Origin: Thereva unica
Taxonomy: Eukaryota > Arthropoda > Insecta > Diptera > Therevidae
NCBI GenBank assembly: GCA_949987705.1
Contig: OX465282.1
Location: 98,320,070-98,384,069, forward strand
Reading direction: 5' to 3'
DNA: 64,000 bases
The position numbers were made by a program, and so were the translations under genes. The notes beneath the pieces were generated by a model. That model did no database searches. It saw only the letters and a list, made by a program, of their open reading frames with translations, and was not told the DNA's origin. Below, one piece after another: positions 20,121-29,107 of this stretch (its first letter is position 1; each line of letters opens with the position of its first letter).

Positions 20121-20648
20121 TTAGAATCTGACATAACAAAACGAAAACAGAAAATCCGGCTTTTTTGGAATATTCTCTGTGTCATCTTCTTCACTGTCAA
20201 TTCCGTCAGTACACGTGCTTCCACGATTCGTGACTATATCGTAGGTGTGTTCACTGGCAGTAGCCACGTCGTCGTCAATCTGCACTAAGTCTTCAAAGAT
20301 TAGCGTTGGCATACTGGTTTCGTGAAACACAAGCTTGGCTCAATCCTCATTGCAAGGTCCAACTTCAACCTCATTTTCATCTAGCAGCTCATCTGTTTTG
20401 TACAAAATCCAACTTTCATGAAGCCGTCACTTACTTCACTTAATTTCAAGGTGGATTATTCGTGTATGTTTTGAGTGCGTGTTAAACCTTTCTTGCAATT
20501 GAAACGCATAATCTGCAGTAAGTTCAGCAAATATGTGGGTCAAATCACGGGAAAATTCAATTGAAAACTCGAAACACCTGATTTGAAACGACTTCTGTGC
20601 GGTTACCCCACCCATTGTATTTCCTCGAAATTTAATAAAAACTAGCAA
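20121..20648 (-). pseudogene. Tigger-like transposase remnant
   Basis: The minus frame 20121-20330 contains FEDLVQIDDDVATASE. This resembles the F(V)..DDDV.T segment near the C-terminus of Tigger/Jerky-type transposases. The neighbouring frame 20436-20648 is weaker. Orientation and position agree with the pogo-like element that contains them. The catalytic domain is not visible. Confidence 0.45.
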
Positions 20649-21128
20649 ATCATGCGCTAAACTGTCGCTTATGGAGGTACAAATAAATAAGTCTCAGTTA
20701 TAGAGGTCCACGAGGGAAAAACGGCTTTCTCTTATAGAGGTTTCTGATTCTCATTAATAGAGGTTTTAGAGGGTTAAAATGACGGGACCTGGCAATTACT
20801 CTCCTTTGTAGAGGTTTCTCACTTATCCAGTTCTCACTAACGCAGGTTTGACTGTAATGTGTATTATACATGCAATTTATTATAAGTGTAATTTATAATA
20901 CAATAAAATGAGAATTAAAGATTTAATGTAAAACAACAAAATTTAAATTACGAAATAATTATTATATTAGTATCGATACTTTGGTATCGATACTTTTTAT
21001 GTCGAAAATATTTGGTATTGGGACCGTTCCACTATGAAGTATCGATACCATGTAATCGATACTTTTTATTGGTATCGCCCATCTCTATTTTCGGTCTATT
21101 TCCGAGAACTAAGGAAAAATTTAGGAAT

Positions 21129-21278
21129 AGTTCTTGGTCTATTCCCAAGAACTTTAAAATGGAGGAAAATAAAATATAAAGTTCAGATCAACTTACCCTC
21201 GAGGCGTCCGGTATCCAAAGAGAGGAAGATTCATGGGTGCAACGATTTTTGTTAACTCACTTGAATTCGATTCAAGTG
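21129..21278. repeat. Further hairpins right of the hAT insertion
   Basis: 21129-21153 is AGTTCTTGG-loop-CCAAGAACT, a member of the 17355 array with both arms altered in a pairing-preserving way. 21258-21278 is CACTTGAAT-TCG-ATTCAAGTG, a perfect 9-bp stem with a 3-base loop and unrelated sequence. The DNA from 21280 to 21740 is non-coding and unassigned. Confidence 0.6.
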
Positions 21279-21741
21279 GGGATAGAAATATATAACGGGA
21301 TGACTGAAACTGAAGTGATTTTTGTTTGAATAATGCAAGTGGGAATGAAAATTTTAATTGTGCATGTGTTGAGGTGAGAAGTGTTACCAGAGTAAATATT
21401 TATTCGAGTGAATGTATGAATTTTTGAGTGAATGTTCTTAAGAAAAATTTGGTTTCTTAAAGTTAAATTAGTATCAATGATAATGATGTTAAATGATGCT
21501 ACTCAATGTCCATGTTATCCAAAGATGATGTAAATTGTTGATAAGTTCTTGATGTTCCCTTGTTAGAGCTGAATGACCGTGATTGTTTCTACATATGTAA
21601 TTGCCCAGGAGTGTATGTAATTGCATCTGGTTTCCTAATGCGGCTTTATTTTTCTGAAATAAAAGTATTAACGTGCCCTAAGGTGATATGGTGAACGAAG
21701 AAGGAAAAGAAAACATGAAAGATAAACCAGGGAAATTTATC

Positions 21742-22300
21742 TTATGCTGTGAAGAATTGAACACCGAGGGAATTCATAGTGTACCTAAATGTACTTTGGA
21801 GGACAGTCTGTTTTATTAAATTAACGTTGAAGTCGCCTCCAACCAGAATGTTTTTGTAGATACCGGATAGGTGCTCTATGCTTTCGATGAGCTCTGTAGC
21901 GTTAGTGGGATTAAAAACACCCGGGGGAGAATACACACAGACAAGGAGGAGTTTGTCGACATCATTAGAAATCTCGACGCAAAGAAATTCAATTCCAGGT
22001 TGTTTGGAGAATCCGACAATTTTAGAATTTAAATTATCGCGTAAGTAAATGGCCACCCCCCCCGCCGACGCGTCCTTGCCGATCATTGCGGAATAACTTG
22101 TAACCATCAATGGATACGATAGAGGAAGGAATAAAACAATTAAGCCAACTTTCGCAGATGAATAAAGCATGCACCGAAGAGTTAATGAATATTTCGTTCA
22201 GCTCTCCAATTTTCGGGCGAATACTCTGCGCGTTTACTAAACAGGTATTGAAACCTTTATATTTCGAACTAAAAAATTTTTATTAACGTTCTTACTCGGT
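21742..22300 (-). pseudogene. LINE ORF2 endonuclease N-terminal domain, frameshifted
   Basis: From about 22255 downward the minus strand encodes VNAQSIRPKIGELNEIFI (catalytic Asn block) and ALFICESWLN (catalytic Glu block). After a run of G residues (C on +, 22066-22074) the frame shifts and continues as GGVAIYLRDNLNSKIV, LLVCVYSPPG and ILVGGDFNVNL (Asp/Asn block) to a stop at 21742. This is the EEP domain of a CR1/Jockey-group LINE. The later His block and the RT are missing. Confidence 0.8.
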
Positions 22301-22570
22301 CCCCGCAGCTAAAGCTAGATGACATCTAAACTTATTACCACGAAACAATAAGCATTCTCAAGAAACGGGAGTGAGACGAGAAGCAGAAAATAAGAAAATG
22401 ACTTAGAATAAAAACAACATGAATACATAGCGAAGTAGAACACAAAAAAGAGTAATAAAAAAAAGATAAAATTGAAAAAAAAAAATATTAGAAGTTAAAA
22501 TCAAAAATATAAAAGTAAAAAAATAAAGAAACAACTAACAAAAATTTAAAAAAAAACAAAGCAATGAACC

Positions 22571-22979
22571 TTAGACCCTTATACTACGTTGCTCCAGTGT
22601 CTCGATTGACGGGCATTGCAGCTGAGAAGCATCACGCACAACAACAACACTGTCATCACTTGTTTTCTTTATCCTCACAAGGCCATCCCTGGTGGAAACG
22701 GAGTAAAGTAGCCCTAGCCTGCGAAGTTTCAAGGCCTCCCGCAGCAGATTATTATTAGTCGGCGAGAGACTTTCATTCACATTAGACAGGAGTGTCAGCT
22801 GTGAAGCCATCCAGTTGGCAAAGTTGGAATTTCCTTTTGTTTTTTGATTTCAAGGCGAGCATGAAGGCCTTTGCCTCGCGCTGCCCAGAAAATTTAACTA
22901 TAATGGGCCCAGTTTGAACGGCTGATCGAGATCGAACTCGGAAGGCATCAACGTAATTTGATAGATGGTGATTCACCAT
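22571..22979 (-). pseudogene. LINE ORF1 C-terminal fragment
   Basis: Two overlapping minus frames (22782-22979 and 22571-22810) encode PIIVKFSGQREAKAFMLALK and then NVNESLSPTNNNLLREALKL, with DGLVRIKKTSDDSVVVV after it. The pattern (I)YVNESLTP.N..LL..A, then G...I, is found in ORF1 proteins of CR1-group LINEs. It lies 5' of the ORF2 endonuclease at 21742-22300 on the same strand, in the correct order, so the two are one truncated copy. ORF1 binds the LINE RNA. The frame breaks between the two pieces near 22790. Confidence 0.65.
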
Positions 22980-23190
22980 GGATGCCAGAGTCGAGCACGG
23001 AGAAATTCAGCATAACGCTAGTGATCCCGATCCAATTACATCCAACGAGCCGAGTTGATGTAATAATTGATCACATTAAACGTGTCGAGTTGATGTGAAA
23101 TCCTGCCCAGATTACATGTAACGAGACGAGTTCATGTAACTTCCCAATCCAGAAATTTGAAAAGAAAACCATTTTTCCTCACCCAAAAAT

Positions 23191-23982
23191 AACACTTAGC
23201 CAAGATTCACACCGAAACCAACATCAACGTGGGATCAAGATTCACAGCGCCAAGAGGATCGCGTGCGAGTCAAAATCGAACTATAAAATTACAAAGTATT
23301 CAAAATATTATTTAATTGCAATTGAAGTAAAATTTGGATTTTTTAATTGAATGAAAATTGAAATAAGAAGTATAATTTGGATTTGTTAGATTTAAAACTT
23401 GAATTGAAAATAAAGAAATAATTTTAAGTAGCAATTAAAATTTGTTTTTCTAAAAGCTGACGGTGTCGCCATCCACTGAGTTTTCCGAATAGGCATAATA
23501 CCGGAGACACACTTGTGGTATAGTAATTACAATATAAGCAATATTGCAATATACTTCAGGTGTGTCTCTATATACTGAGAAAAAATCTCGGTATACACTC
23601 AGTATACTCAACTTTGAAACTCAATATCCCAATTGAGAAAAACTTCGTGGTATAGCTCAGTATACCCTAGATTTAAACCGAAGAATAGTCTGGGCATAAC
23701 CCAAAATGATAATTTCGAACAGAATTTTAATTCTTCAATTTTCTATTTCACTTTTATTTTTAATATAAATTAATAATAATTTCACAATATTTCTATTCAT
23801 ATTTAACTGCAGCACAATAATTTTTTTCGATTTGCAAATCTGACAGATAAATGACAACCAAATAACTCAGTATACTAATGCAAGTGTGTCTTCACATTTT
23901 TATATTGCAATATGGCAATATTGCAATATCCCGATCTCAATTGCTATACCACAAGTCTGTCTCCGGTATAAGAGCCCATTCA
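23191..23982 (-). mobile_element. Second BEL-family LTR, split by a MITE
   Basis: It aligns base for base over most of its length with the LTR at 28499-28815 (CACTTAGCCAAGATTCA..., GACGGTGTCGCCATCCACTG, AGAGCCCATTCA). The first two bases read TA in place of TG, and a 470-bp MITE interrupts it at 23499. It may derive from the 3' LTR of the BEL element to the right, but it is followed by an inverted LTR piece and not by a polypurine tract. Confidence 0.75.
23499..23968. mobile_element. PIF/Harbinger-like MITE in the LTR, TSD TAA
   Basis: The ends TACCGGAGACACACTTGTGG and (reversed) TACCGGAGACAGACTTGTGG differ at one base. TAA flanks both sides (23496-23498, 23969-23971). The intact LTR at 28797-28815 reads AATAGGCATAAGAGCCC, an exact empty site. 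Non-coding, AT-rich, with AATATTGCAATAT words near both ends. Confidence 0.9.
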
Positions 23983-24601
23983 TTTTTGACTCGCACGCGA
24001 TCCTCTTGGCGCTGTGAATCTTGATCCCACGTTGATGTTGTTTTCGGTATGAATCTTGGCTAAGTATTATTTTTGGATGAGGAAAAATGATTATTTTAAA
24101 GTTTCGGGATTGGGAAGTTACATGAACTCGTCTCGTAACATGTAATTTGGGCAGGATTTCACATTAACTCGACACGTTTAATGTGAGTAATAATTACATC
24201 AACTCGGCTCGTTGGATGTAATTGGATTGGGATCACTAGCGTTATGCTGGAATTCTCCGTGCTCGACTCGCTTCGGAGATCTAAAGTGATCTGGGCAGGA
24301 TTTCGCATCAACTCGACACGTTTAATGTGATCAATAATTACATCAACTCGGCTCGTTGGATGTAATTGGATTGGGATCACTAGCGTTATGCTGAATTTCT
24401 CCGTGCTCGAATCGCTTCGGAGATCTAAAGTGATCTGGGCAGGATTTCACATCAACTCGACACGTTTAATGTGATCAATAATTACATCAACTCGGCTCGT
24501 TGGATGTAATTGGATTGGGATCACTAGCGTTATGCTGGATTTCTCCGTGCTCGACTCGATTTATGATTTGTTTTCTTTTTATTCTTGTTGTTTCTAATTT
24601 G

Positions 24602-24881
24602 TTTTTGTATATTTTAGAGATTTGGAGAAGCTGCGGGAAGGATGTGGTCAAGGCGTTTTAGCGGCTGGAATGGTCTGGGGTTGTCAGGTGAGTGTTTTTA
24701 TTTGGAATTATTTTCTTTGTGATAATTTTGTTTACTTTTTCAGGAGTGACAAACTGCGGACGATTTTTCCGTTGACAGGACGGAACATTCTCCGGGGCCT
24801 TGAAGCCTTTGCTTCAACAAATTCTTATTAAGAATATCTGTGGTGTTTTCGGTAATGTGCCCTGGTGGTTTTATAAATAAA
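24602..24881 (+). other. Exon-intron-exon-like stretch ending at a polyadenylation signal
   Basis: A possible acceptor (TATATTTTAG|AGATTT) is followed by an 84-bp GC-richer segment, then a good donor CAG|GTGAGT (24688), a 56-nt AT-rich intron and an acceptor TTTTTCAG| (24743). Next come ~130 bp with AATAAA at 24876-24881. The coding content is not recognisable. It could be the 3' end of a non-coding or retroelement transcript, or chance. Confidence 0.3.
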
Positions 24882-24899
24882 GAAACTTAAACCCTTTAC

Positions 24900-25960
24900 T
24901 TGTTTGTGTATTTTTCTTCATTACTATTTATGATGTTGATTCATAGCCACTTTCTGTAGATCAGTAGTAGTTTTCGATTGTGTTCTAAACGTAAATTATT
25001 TTCACGAATGGAAATTTAGTGGATCCAATTCATAATTGTTAGGGTTTGAGGTTGAAAAATTGAACCTTTATTTTCATCCCTTATTTATAGGAGAAGTAAA
25101 TGAATTCCAAAACTAGATGTTGAATTTCCATTTAAATACGAATATTCACATTAAGACAGTGTTGTGTTGGCTGATCAAGCAGTTCGTCGCAATTTATTGC
25201 TTCCTCTAATTGGAGTTGTTGGGTCGAAAATTAAATGATATTTCTTCTTAGGAGAACCTGCACCAATGTTAGCCTAATACTAATATAGAAAAATATGTTT
25301 TGTAGAACAAAGTAGCCATTTTGGCTTATAATAAATTCAGTTTTAAATTATGTCGCTTGCCTTTTCAGAAAACTTCTAACTGTTTTAACATTAAATTCAC
25401 AATTTACCCTTACTCGTAATAACTATTAATTCGAATGAACTTGCTTTAATTAAATTGTTACGAAGGTGCCAAAATACTTTCACTATAACTATTTGAATGT
25501 ATGAAAATAGTTTCGTGCATATCGATTTCGATTTTAAATGTTTGAATGCCGTAACGTAGGCAGTCTTTGATAGAGAATTTTACCTTCTCTTCTTAAATTA
25601 AAATGATTCTAAGAAACTTAAAAAGTTAGCAAATTTTGGGCTCTTGCGAACTGTGATTGGAATCGCTATTTTTGTGTAAGAGTAGATCTTCTAGAGATCT
25701 TTCTCATGGATGCTTTTCCCAGTCTGTATTTTCAATGTAATTTTTGATTTCCATAGTTTTAATATATTAAATTATTAACTAAATGGTTATTAATATGATG
25801 TTCTAAAAATGTTCCTCCAATTTTGTGCAGATCTCTTACAATATTTCTTATTTTGTTAGACTAGATTCTACTGATAAGTTCGCACCTTGCGATTTTTCCC
25901 TCTCAAAAATTTAGAATTATCCTTAATCACATCCGAAATCTGCTCTCCTCTAGGATTTTT
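24900..25960. other. AT-rich stretch where BEL pol would be expected, no coding seen
   Basis: On the minus strand this DNA follows the truncated BEL protease/RT start and should hold RT, RNase H and integrase. None of these motifs and no long frame is visible. Pol was either deleted and replaced or has decayed beyond recognition. Confidence 0.5.
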
Positions 25961-26299
25961 CCTTATTTTATTTAACGGAAGAGTGTAGTTTAGGGTTGTT
26001 AAGGTTTCTTTGATATGGTTGAGATGAACGGTTTAACTTATCTCTACCATTGGATTCAGCGGTAACAATCGCGTTCTTATTTTTATAATTTCGATTTTGT
26101 GTAAAACGTCTTTGAAGCTTACTTTCCCTTGTACAACGACCATTAGCACTTGTTGATGTCCATAGTTTCTCCTTTCGTCGATCAGTTGTAGCATAAACTG
26201 GTGATGTTATAAATGGCGGCTTGCCTGGTGTTAGTATGGTGTTAGTTGGCTGTGCTTTATCCTTCCGTCGATCGATCCTTGATGAATAACGTTCACGGT

Positions 26300-26960
26300 T
26301 CCACTGCCGTTTAGGTGGTGTTCTTGTATGTATAACAGAGTCCTTTCTTCGTTGCTTTCTCTTGGTATGTTGTGTTCCATGATTTATTTCCTCCATTTTC
26401 CGAAATTGCTTCACTTGTTGTAAATCCGTTACGAGGTGACAGCTATTTAATTGGATGGGTGATCTTGTTTCTTCAATTTCTCCGAGCAAAATCCATCCCA
26501 AAGCGGTTTCTTGTGCTATGGGGATCCTCGATTGCTATGAATGAGTCCATTCCTAATTATTTGTCCGTAGATCTCAGCACCCAACACCATATCAATTTGT
26601 GCCGGACGGTAGTAATAAGGGTCCGCTAGTCTTAATTGTTGAATGTGATTCCAGTTTCTATCATTGATTTCCCTTGATGGAAGACAATTGGTTAGTTTGC
26701 TTACTATCAGCGCATTCATATTCACCGCGAATTCATTGTTATACTGTGACATGAGCGTTAGTTGAACTTGAGCCTTGTAGTCATCTGCGCTAGTTTGCCC
26801 GATTCGTGTTACGTTCGCTTGAATTCCCTTTTCAGTTTGAGTTTCTGTGTCACTGCCTTAGTTATTAAAGAGCCTTGGGATCCCGGATCAATTAAAGCTC
26901 GTACCCTCAATTCCTTTCCTGTTGCGGATCTAAGTTTGACTATTGCGGTCGCCAAATAGT
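26300..26960 (-). pseudogene. BEL/Pao protease and start of RT region, frameshifted
   Basis: From 26960 down the strand encodes LATAIVKLRSATGKELRVRA and ALIDPGSQGSLITKAV (catalytic Asp of the BEL aspartic protease). After a frame change come NALIVSKLTNCLPSREIN, RLADPYYYRPAQIDMVLGAE and the junction GWILLGEIE, the known boundary between the protease-like domain and RT in BEL polyproteins. After FRKMEEI the phase is lost again and the 25968-26501 frame becomes basic and meaningless. Confidence 0.8.
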
Positions 26961-27148
26961 ACCTGATGAATTGGAGAACTACTTCCTTCCTTTATTGAGA
27001 TTAAATGGCATACTTGGGGTGCGCTAGGAGTAGAACTGGTCGAGTAATGTGATATGTCGGTCTTACCATTAGATTGTGGTGTTGACACAGTCGATGACGT
27101 GGCTAGTGATTTAGTTCGTCCTTCATTTGGAAGTTTCTCTGGTTGAGG

Positions 27149-28294
27149 TCAATAAATGGATGTCGTGTTGTTTATCGTTTCTCTTTTTGCCTTGCGATGT
27201 AATGCTGAATGATGACGTTGCTTGCAATATCTGCATGTATACTGACTTGAGCATTGTATTACCTGATGACCACGACCTAAACAATTCAAACACAATGCCC
27301 TTGATGTAACAATATCCATTTTCTGTGAGCTAGATAAATCTTTAAATTGTTTGCACTGTCGAATATGATGGTTATTTGAACAATAGCTGCAAGTTTGGTT
27401 CATTGTTATATGGAATGATTGCGCAGAAATCATTGGCCTTGATGAAAACTCTCTGGAAGGTTTACTAGATGATGATCCCTTCTGTGCGACGGCTTCTAAG
27501 GTCCTGAAGCGACCTTCCATGAATTCTCTTAGGGTATCCCATGATGGTATTGTCGTTTCCTTGCTGATGCTTTGTTCCCACAGTTGATGGGTGTCTGGTG
27601 GGAATTTCCGAACTATGGTGTAAATGATTACTGCGTCCCAGCTTTCGACCTTAATTCCAAGGTTGTATAGAGCTTGTAAACACTCGGTGGTCACATCCAT
27701 TAAGCTTTTAATCCCTTCTGCCGACTCATCCGATATGGTGGGCTGTGAGAATAGAAGACTCAATTGCGAATTGACTAATACTCTCTTGTTGTCATATCGG
27801 TCGACTAGTAGCTTCCACGCTGGCCCGTAGTTGTCGTTGGTAACTTGGACTGGCCGTAGAAGACCCTCGGCTTCTCCACTTAAATGTAGTTTTAAGTATT
27901 GAAGCTTTTGTGCCTTTGACAAGTTTCGATTTTCGTGGATCAAGCTTATGAAGAGGTCGTGAAAGGTCGTCCATTTTCGGTAATCTCCCGAAAATTTCTC
28001 TAAAGAGATTTTTGGTAATCTGATGAAATGCTCCTTGTTGGGTAATGTCAATTCCTGGAAGCTTTCAGACGGATCTTGTTGTTGAAGTTCTGGTTCTGGC
28101 TTGGGATATTCGTCCTCAAATCGGGTTTGTATAGCAGCGTAATGTGTATAAAAGAATTCCTCCATGTCTGCGTACAAATCCTCGGTAAAATACGTGTGTT
28201 TTAGGTTTGTGGAATCAGCCGGTTCCCGATGCTTGTCCATCAATATTTCAGTATGCGTTTTCGGAAATTTTCTGAACAAATTCCTGGAAGTCAT
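27149..28294 (-). CDS. BEL/Pao Gag polyprotein (381 codons)
   Basis: This forms the particle shell of a BEL/Pao retrotransposon. The central part PNKEHFIRLPKISLEKFSGD (about 85-105) with YRKWTTFHDLFISLIHEN is the DUF1759-type Gag domain, running to about residue 240. The C-terminus has three zinc-knuckle-like motifs: CSYCSNNHHIRQC, CLNCLGRGHQVIQC and CRYCKQRHHSALH. The start ATG at 28294 is ~180 bp after the primer-binding site. No stop interrupts it, although the rest of pol is missing. Intact gag in a pol-less copy is notable. Confidence 0.88.
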   Translation of the reverse strand: MTSRNLFRKFPKTHTEILMDKHREPADSTNLKHTYFTEDLYADMEEFFYTHYAAIQTRFEDEYPKPEPELQQQDPSESFQELTLPNKEHFIRLPKISLEKFSGDYRKWTTFHDLFISLIHENRNLSKAQKLQYLKLHLSGEAEGLLRPVQVTNDNYGPAWKLLVDRYDNKRVLVNSQLSLLFSQPTISDESAEGIKSLMDVTTECLQALYNLGIKVESWDAVIIYTIVRKFPPDTHQLWEQSISKETTIPSWDTLREFMEGRFRTLEAVAQKGSSSSKPSREFSSRPMISAQSFHITMNQTCSYCSNNHHIRQCKQFKDLSSSQKMDIVTSRALCLNCLGRGHQVIQCSSQYTCRYCKQRHHSALHRKAKRETINNTTSIY

Positions 28295-28475
28295 GGAGAC
28301 GTTTTTTTAGTACGGAGGCGTTCTTCTCTCCTTATCATCCTTTTTGTAGTTTGAGATAAATTTCTCCAACATCTCCTTTTGAGCTAACTGCTTATTCAGT
28401 GATCGCTCCATAATTTTATGAGGTTCCGTCTGCCTGATTTATTAAAATTTAATTTTTCTAAAACTCACGCTGTAC

Positions 28476-28494
28476 CATCCGGCTCGAAGGACCA
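28476..28494 (-). promoter_or_regulatory. Primer-binding site of the BEL element
   Basis: TGGTCCTTCGAGCCGGATG on the minus strand, four bases inside the LTR end. Identical to 16594-16612, so two LTR elements in this window use the same primer tRNA. Confidence 0.8.
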
Positions 28495-28498
28495 AAAA

Positions 28499-28815
28499 TG
28501 ACACTTAGCCAAGATTCATACCGAAAACAACATCAACGTGGGATCAAGATTCACAGCGCCAAGAGGATCGCGTGCGAGTCAAAATCGAACCAAGAAAATT
28601 ACAAAGTATTCAAAATATTATTTAATTGCAATTGAAGTAAAATTTGGATTTTTAATTGAATGAAAATTGAAATAAGCAGAATTTGGATTTTATTAGATTT
28701 AAGATTTACTGAAATAAAGAAATAATTTTAAGTATAGCAATTAAAGTTTGTTTTTCTAAAAGCTGACGGTGTCGCCATCCACTGAGTTTTCCGAATAGGC
28801 ATAAGAGCCCATTCA
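28499..28815 (-). mobile_element. 5' LTR of the BEL element (317 bp)
   Basis: On + it runs from TGACACTTAGCC to GAGCCCATTCA, TG...CA on either strand. It is adjacent to the primer-binding site on its inner side. It shares nearly all its sequence with 23191-23982 minus the MITE there. The outer side joins the RTE endonuclease fragment in mid-domain. Confidence 0.85.
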
Positions 28816-29107
28816 TTTGGGTAGGCTTCATTCTTTTGCTAACCATAAAACCTACTCCTAGAACATGGTGTTTTGTATGACAGCTGTAATATACGTCATA
28901 CTCAGGTTTTTGCAAAACACCATTCCCTGTCCACCTCATCTCCTGAATGGCGGTAATGTCAGCTTTATACTTTGGCTAGATGTTTTGAAGCTCGAGTTCT
29001 GTAAAGAGTTCGAACGTTCCATGAAAAAATTCGTAAATCGTTTTGCCTTTTTCGTTGCCGTGATCGTCGTCGTTTATTCCAGTATCCGAGGCATGTTGCT
29101 CGTTCGT
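28816..29107 (-). pseudogene. RTE endonuclease N-terminal fragment
   Basis: The minus strand encodes FTELELQNI, ADITAIQEMRWTGNGV (catalytic Glu block), YDVYYSCHTKHHVLGVGFMV and SKRMKP. This is the N-terminal part of an RTE-type EEP endonuclease, the region missing from the copy at 10818-13498. It is interrupted by the BEL LTR at 28815. An in-frame stop lies before PKYKADITAI. Confidence 0.8.

Larger units (their letters stand above)
19779..20856 (-). mobile_element. pogo/Tigger-like Tc1-mariner element inside the hAT
   Basis: The ends TACAGTCGAACCTGGATAAG and (reversed) TACAGTCAAACCTGCGTTAG are similar inverted repeats flanked by TA, as for Tc1/mariner elements. Sub-terminal CTTAT(A/C)(C/G)AGGTT words recur. 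Degenerate transposase remnants are on the minus strand. The element interrupts the 3' region of the hAT copy and itself contains a 141-bp MITE. Confidence 0.75.
18986..21087 (+). mobile_element. hAT transposon with TIR TAGAGATGGGCGATAC and 8-bp TSD
   Basis: The 16-bp ends are perfect inverted copies (18986-19001, 21072-21087). The flanks are TTCTCGGT (18978-18985) and TTTTCGGT (21088-21095), an 8-bp target duplication with one later mutation. The target is a hairpin of the array at 17355. It retains the C-terminal part of an hAT transposase (19211-19726) and was later invaded by a pogo-like element. Repeated TATCGATACTTT words fill the sub-terminal regions. Confidence 0.9.
22985..24558. repeat. 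Inverted and tandem repeat block (144-bp units) around a BEL LTR
   Basis: A 144-bp unit containing TCACATCAACTCGACACGTT, AATTACATCAACTCGGCTCG and GATCACTAGCGTTATGCTG is repeated at 24271-24414 and 24415-24558, with a partial unit from 24127. The reverse of a unit lies at 22985-23100. The flanking LTR start (23181-23278) is also repeated in reverse at 23983-24080. Together they make a large fold-back with arms near 22985-23280 and 23983-24290. Confidence 0.75.
25968..28815 (-). mobile_element. BEL/Pao element, gag plus protease only
   Basis: On the minus strand the order is LTR (28499-28815), primer-binding site (28476-28494), gag (27149-28294), protease (about 26516-26960) and the very start of RT (to about 26400). 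Everything beyond is gone. The LTR opens as TGAATGGGCTC and closes as GGCTAAGTGTCA (TG...CA). The element sits in or beside an RTE endonuclease fragment. It lacks RT and integrase, so it could move only with help. Confidence 0.85.

Noticed and set aside
28706..28810. Continuation of the RTE endonuclease frame into the BEL LTR
   Set aside because: The open frame runs on by chance; homology stops at the LTR edge (28815).
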